Shown in pieces: positions 60,239 through 64,000 of a DNA stretch of 64,000 nucleotides. This stretch comes from Tethya wilhelma. Taxonomy: Eukaryota; Porifera; Demospongiae; Tethyida; Tethyidae. Position 1 is the stretch's first letter. Every line of letters starts with the position of its first letter. The stretch covers positions 1,015,899 to 1,079,898 of the forward strand of contig CAXIPT010000011.1 of assembly GCA_964030475.1 (NCBI GenBank), in the 5' to 3' direction. Below the pieces are notes generated by a model, which made no database searches, had not been told where the DNA came from, and saw nothing but the letters and a program-made list of their open reading frames with translations. The translations under genes were made by a program, and so were the position numbers.

Positions 60239-61183
60239 CGTACCTTGGCCCTCTTCTTCAACTCCAGTTTCTTTCTCTCCTTCTCCTCCAACCACTCTCG
60301 TTGGTAGTCTAACGACAGGAGACGCCTCATATCATAACCTACAGCACCATCACTCTGAGCCCTGTAAACAAAAGAAAAAACACTCACAATGAATCTTGTA
60401 TACATAATCATACAAGATTGAAAATGCTCAGGCTACAAAGCATATATGCTGAAGGCAGAAGGGAAAAAGCAGTTAACTATATCTAAAGGTGTAGTTTTGC
60501 TAGCCAAACTCTCCCCATATTTTGCTGAGAGTCTTGCTAGCAAGACTACTAATTCCAGGCCTCAAGTTTCCTTGAATTCCATGAGAGTACTCATTTTTTT
60601 TCGCGTTGATTTGGCATGGAATTACCCACATAGCTTGGCCAGATATATACAAGATTAAAGAATATTCTGCAACGTACAAAGGAGGAAGTCTCGTGTCCAA
60701 GTTGGACTCTTTCTTCTTGACTTGTGACTCGGAGTTTGGGATGTGTAGCTCTGGAAGTCTCTTGTCAGCGTTCCACACCATCCACGAGCCTGCTAGTGGA
60801 CTCTTGTAGGGGCTGATGTGTCCCTTTGGCACAGGAGAAGGGTGACTGAACCACTCCACACTCGGGGGATAAGGCTGTGCTTCATCGTGACGCTTGTTCT
60901 CACGGTGGTACAGCAAATCTAAAAAGAAAGAAATGGCCATTATAGCAGTGGTTGTATACATAAATGATAAGCTCCTGAGGTTAGTAGTTACACAGAAGCA
61001 TCAATGACCCTAGCTTCTATTCAACAAAATAGTGTTTGTTCATATATAAATCTGTGCTTTGCTCATGCTTTGATAAAAAACAGAAAATATCCACATTTAG
61101 AAAGGCTCACTCTTTCTCCCACCGGCCTTTGCTAGAGTGACAAAGTCTAGCTTCTCTTCTTCTTCCCATGAAGTTGAGGACAT
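59743..61183 (-). CDS. C7orf57-like small basic protein (194 aa)
   Basis: Exons (minus) 61111-61183 (ATG), 60678-60918, 60244-60361, 59872-59981 and 59743-59785 (stop) join in phase. The N-terminus reads KLDFVTLAKAGGRKNLL, followed by a Pro/Trp-rich stretch (PPSVEWFSHPSP, KSPLAGSWMVWNAD), then charged helical segments (SLDYQREWLEEKERKK, ARRLAQKKKLQEH), and it ends KVPPKLKLPPI. The LAKxGGRxxLL block, a WYxH-like segment, an acidic/basic helix and a KLxLPxI end remind me of vertebrate C7orf57; that is recall, not a search. Function is unknown. It is head-to-head with inversin at 62 bp, which hints at shared cilium-related regulation (inference). Confidence 0.75.
60197..60236. repeat. (GT)n microsatellite by a splice donor
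   Basis: On the minus strand this is a CA run beginning just after the donor of exon 60244-60361. Confidence 0.8.
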
Positions 61184-61245
61184 TTCTTGCTTCAAGCACT
61201 AGTCACCATGGTAACGGGTTAATTCTAATTAACGCCCTTTTGAAG
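61184..61245. promoter_or_regulatory. 62-bp bidirectional promoter, C7orf57-like / inversin
   Basis: The interval contains AGTCACCATGGTAACGG, with the partial palindrome CACCATGGTAAC near its centre; GTNRCC/GGYAAC-like half-sites resemble an RFX/X-box (GTCACCATGGTAAC at about 61202-61215). RFX factors drive ciliary genes, fitting inversin. The ATG in it is followed by TAA after four codons. Confidence 0.65.
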
Positions 61246-61842
61246 ATGGACGTACAATTACAAGAGGCGGTAAGTGCTTTCAAACATCCATTAGCACTTT
61301 ATTAAACGCTCGTTTGTGGCATTTATAAGGTTGTGGACAACCCAGGACAAGAGGAATGGCTGCTACAGAGCCCTCTACACGTAGCCGCTTACAGCGGAGA
61401 CGTTACTCAACTGGAAGGACTTTTGCAAACTGGTATGGTTAGCTTTTAGCTCAACCTTTGAGCGATAATGGATAGTATGTTGACTTCAATTGTAGCTGAA
61501 GTTGATTCTATTGAGGAGAATGGCCGTACTCCTCTCATGTACTGTGCAATGGCCGACCAAGCTGAGTGTCTTCAGCTACTCTTGAAGCGTGGCGCCTTTG
61601 TCTCTGCACAAGACAATAATGGTCAAACTGCTGTTCACTGGGCCGCTATTACTGTAAGAATATCATGTCAAAATTCATATTTATATCACTATACTTTACT
61701 TAGCTGTATTATTATTGTCATTTAGGGGAGTTATAAGTGTCTGAAGTTGCTGCTGAGTAAAAATGCTGATATCGGTATCCGAGACAATGATGGAAGGTGT
61801 GTGTGTGTGTATTTAGTTTTCCATTATATATATATATATATA

Positions 61843-61878
<36 letters not shown>

Positions 61879-61879
61879 N

Positions 61880-61927
<48 letters not shown>

Positions 61928-63103
61928 ATATATATGTTTACTACTCATTGTCTTAATATAGAACTGCTCTTCATTTGGCAACAACTCACTCCAGTTCAAA
62001 GGTAAAACACTTGAATATTTAGTATTAAATTTTGATGGAAAAAGGTCATTATTTTAGTGTGTTTTTTTGTTTTTTCCCCACATGTTTAGTGCTTAGGAGC
62101 TCTAGTTCGTAGAACGCGAACTGCTGATCTCAACCAGCAAGATAATGAGAAGGTAGCCCCTTTAATTTAGCATAAATTTATTCTTTACTTTCGCTTACAA
62201 TATATCTGATTGATAGATGACAGCTCTCCATTGGAGTGCTTATAACAACACACCAGAAAATGTCAAGCAACTTCTGAAAGCTGTAAGTTCGGAGAAAAAG
62301 TGACAAAAACAGATTGATTGACCCATTTTTCTATAACTAGGTTGTTGATTCTTTCTTTTGTTTTTGTTTGAAGTAACACACCCAAAGCTTGTTTTCTTTA
62401 TGATGTGAAAGTTTTTAACCCTTTCAACTCTAGGGAGCTGACATTGTTGTCACAGACATGGATGGTAAGACTGCTCTCCACTGGACAGCCAACAACCCTG
62501 ACGATCAGACAGTGAAGGTCCTTATCGTAAGTTATTGGATTGGTGTGTGTAGCTTCACTTATCCACACTTTGATGTTTGTTTAAATATTAAAAGTTGGTT
62601 AACCCAAATCCTCTCATATGTACATTTTTCTTGTACATGCAAGCCATTGAAATTGTGTGTTTACTTCACTTATCAATGTGTCTATGTATGTATGTATGTA
62701 CATGTATGTAGGAGTTGGCCTCCACTGCAGTGAATCTGAAAGACAAGGAAGGAAGAACTGGTTAGTTTCTGGGTATTGTTATGTTGTGGGACCACATCTG
62801 GTAGTAATTATAATTATAAGTTGTTTATTCATTTGTGTCGTATGTGATTTGTATGTTTGTTTTGGGAGGGACTTGTATAATGTTATACACTCCCCCCAGG
62901 ACCACCCCTGATGTTGGCTTATTGTCAAAAGTTTGCTAATGTGTTTGTTAATTTGTCGATTCACACACACAGCTCTACATTTGGCTGTTGCTGCTGGCAA
63001 TGTACCTGTTATTGAAGCTCTGGTGAGTTGGTCTAAAAGATATCGAAGTGCTCGTGCAAACAGGCTGAATTTCTCTCTCTCTTTCTCTCTCTCTCACACA
63101 CAC

Positions 63104-63158
<55 letters not shown>

Positions 63159-64000
63159 GCTCTGCTGGTGGAGTGAAGTGTGATGTGAATGCTGTTGACA
63201 TGCAGTTCCGAAGCTCCTTGCACTGGGCTTCTGTGTTGGGTCTTGCAGAGGTTGTGGGATTGCTAATGGAGAGGGGGGCTGATCCATTGATTGGAGACTC
63301 TGTCGGAGCTACTGCTCTACACTATGCTGTAAGTCAGTCACACAACAAACAACATATTAGAGCGTTAGAAATATAAGTGTAATCTTAGCAATGGGAATAA
63401 CATCTTTTTCATTCTCTCTTTCTCTCTCCCACTCCCTCTATACAGGCTCAGAAAAACCACGTGGTAAGTTATGAGTGAAGTATTGATTACCATACTAATA
63501 TTCCATTCTTTTTGTGTTCACTTTGAAGATTTCTAGACTGTTTGAGGGGGAAAAGGATATAGTTTGATAAACTAGAGTTTACATAATATTATAACATCTT
63601 ATTTTATTGTCGTGTGTTGAAATAACTCAGGACTGTGTGTCTGCTCTGCTGTCGTTTCCTGGGGTGACTGACCAACCGGATTCAGAGGGGCGTACAGCTC
63701 TCATGTGGGCCTCTCAGCGTGGCAACTACAACGTCCTCAAGGCCATGCTTGAGAGAGACATTGACATCCATGTGGTGGACAAGCTGGGAGCCACAGGTAT
63801 ATGTAACATGAGAACAAAATTTCCCCAAAAAATATCTTTTCAGGTTTCATTAAGAATTTCAAATTTGGTCATTTTTGATAGTACACCTTTTTATTGAGAT
63901 TTTGGGTAGTTGTCCACACTTTGTATTAGGATAAACTTGTATGGAGTGGTTCTCATATTATCTTGTGTGTGTGTCTCATATCAAATATTCCTGCTTTGAG
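61246..64000 (+). CDS. INVS: Inversin, N-terminal half (ankyrin repeats), runs off window
   Basis: Exons 61246-61269, 61330-61432, 61496-61653, 61726-61796, 61962-62001, 62090-62152, 62217-62282, 62434-62526, 62712-62760, 62973-63022, 63158-63328, 63446-63463 (an 18-nt microexon, AQKNHV) and 63631-63796 join in phase, 357 codons. Ankyrin repeats begin near residue 20 (SPLHVAAYSGDVTQL, NGRTPLMYCAMADQAECL, NGQTAVHWAAIT, MTALHWSAYNNTPENV, EGRTALHLAVAAGNV, FRSSLHWASVLGLAEV, VGATALHYA, EGRTALMWASQRGNYNVL). They end at VVDKLGATG, where inversin continues TALHAA. The remaining repeats match the minus-strand fragment at 54254-56674. A single-n join at 61879 lies in intron 4 with phase preserved. It is ciliary, like its C-terminal half. 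Confidence 0.88.
61843..61921 (+). repeat. (GT)n with single-n join, then (GA)n
   Basis: A GT run to 61878, n at 61879, then GTGTGTGAGAGAG... to 61921, all in inversin intron 4. The neighbouring exons are in the right order and phase, so the join is probably correct. Confidence 0.85.
63097..63156 (+). repeat. (CT)n-(CA)n tract ending in a splice acceptor
   Basis: TCTCTCTC passing into a CA run that ends CACACACAG, the acceptor of the inversin exon at 63158. Confidence 0.8.

Overview
This is a gene-dense, intron-rich animal nuclear scaffold. Metazoan genes are packed tightly: several head-to-head pairs have start codons only 53-84 bp apart, and most introns are a few hundred bp. (GT)n/(CA)n microsatellites are abundant, and there are many short foldback (MITE-like) repeats. 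Gene content (TRAK/Milton, transglutaminase, inversin, ING, La, TAF12, CSN5, SNU13, CCDC47) and a tandem pair of beta-helix multi-membrane-pass genes point to an early-branching animal. My best guess is a demosponge such as Amphimedon; that is inference from compactness and gene style, not a database match. Exon coordinates below were read by eye from splice sites, reading phase and family similarity.

Layout. 1-1977 (-): N-terminal exons of an ABCA transporter, with an N gap. 2265-17534 (+): TRAK/Milton-type mitochondrial adaptor, interrupted at 6967-11736 by the 3' two-thirds of a bubblegum acyl-CoA synthetase. That insertion is flanked by a 2.56-kb near-identical duplication of TRAK exons 7-11 and a large palindromic repeat. 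17766-34203 (+): transglutaminase. Its 9.4-kb second intron contains an antisense VWA plus alpha-kinase gene (18994-25293), and its third coding exon is tandemly duplicated. 34601-37033 (-): ING-family PHD protein, head-to-head with La (37117-39307, +). 40090-43733 and 44523-48153 (+): tandem paralogues of a secreted beta-helix/multi-TM family that I cannot name, both carrying frameshifts. 48887-50046 (-): TAF12, head-to-head with CSN5 (50100-52311, +). 52443-53547 (-): SNU13. 54254-56674 (-): C-terminal half of inversin. A single n at 56678 is followed by 5'-truncated CCDC47 (56679-59531, +). 59743-61183 (-): a C7orf57-like protein, head-to-head with the N-terminal half of inversin (61246 to beyond the window, +).

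Two places look structurally wrong or rearranged. The inversin halves are complementary, non-overlapping and on opposite strands, with the join at the n; flipping everything right of 56678 would restore one gene. The TRAK/ACSBG interleaving needs either a real insertion with duplication or an assembly error. By contrast, the single-n joins at 34011 and 61879 lie in introns where reading phase is preserved on both sides, so those are probably right.

The main biology that looks undescribed from sequence alone is the beta-helix/multi-TM pair (near-conserved membrane part, divergent ectodomain), the frame-incompatible duplicated exons in TRAK and transglutaminase, and the kinase gene nested antisense in a transglutaminase intron with one in-frame TGA.
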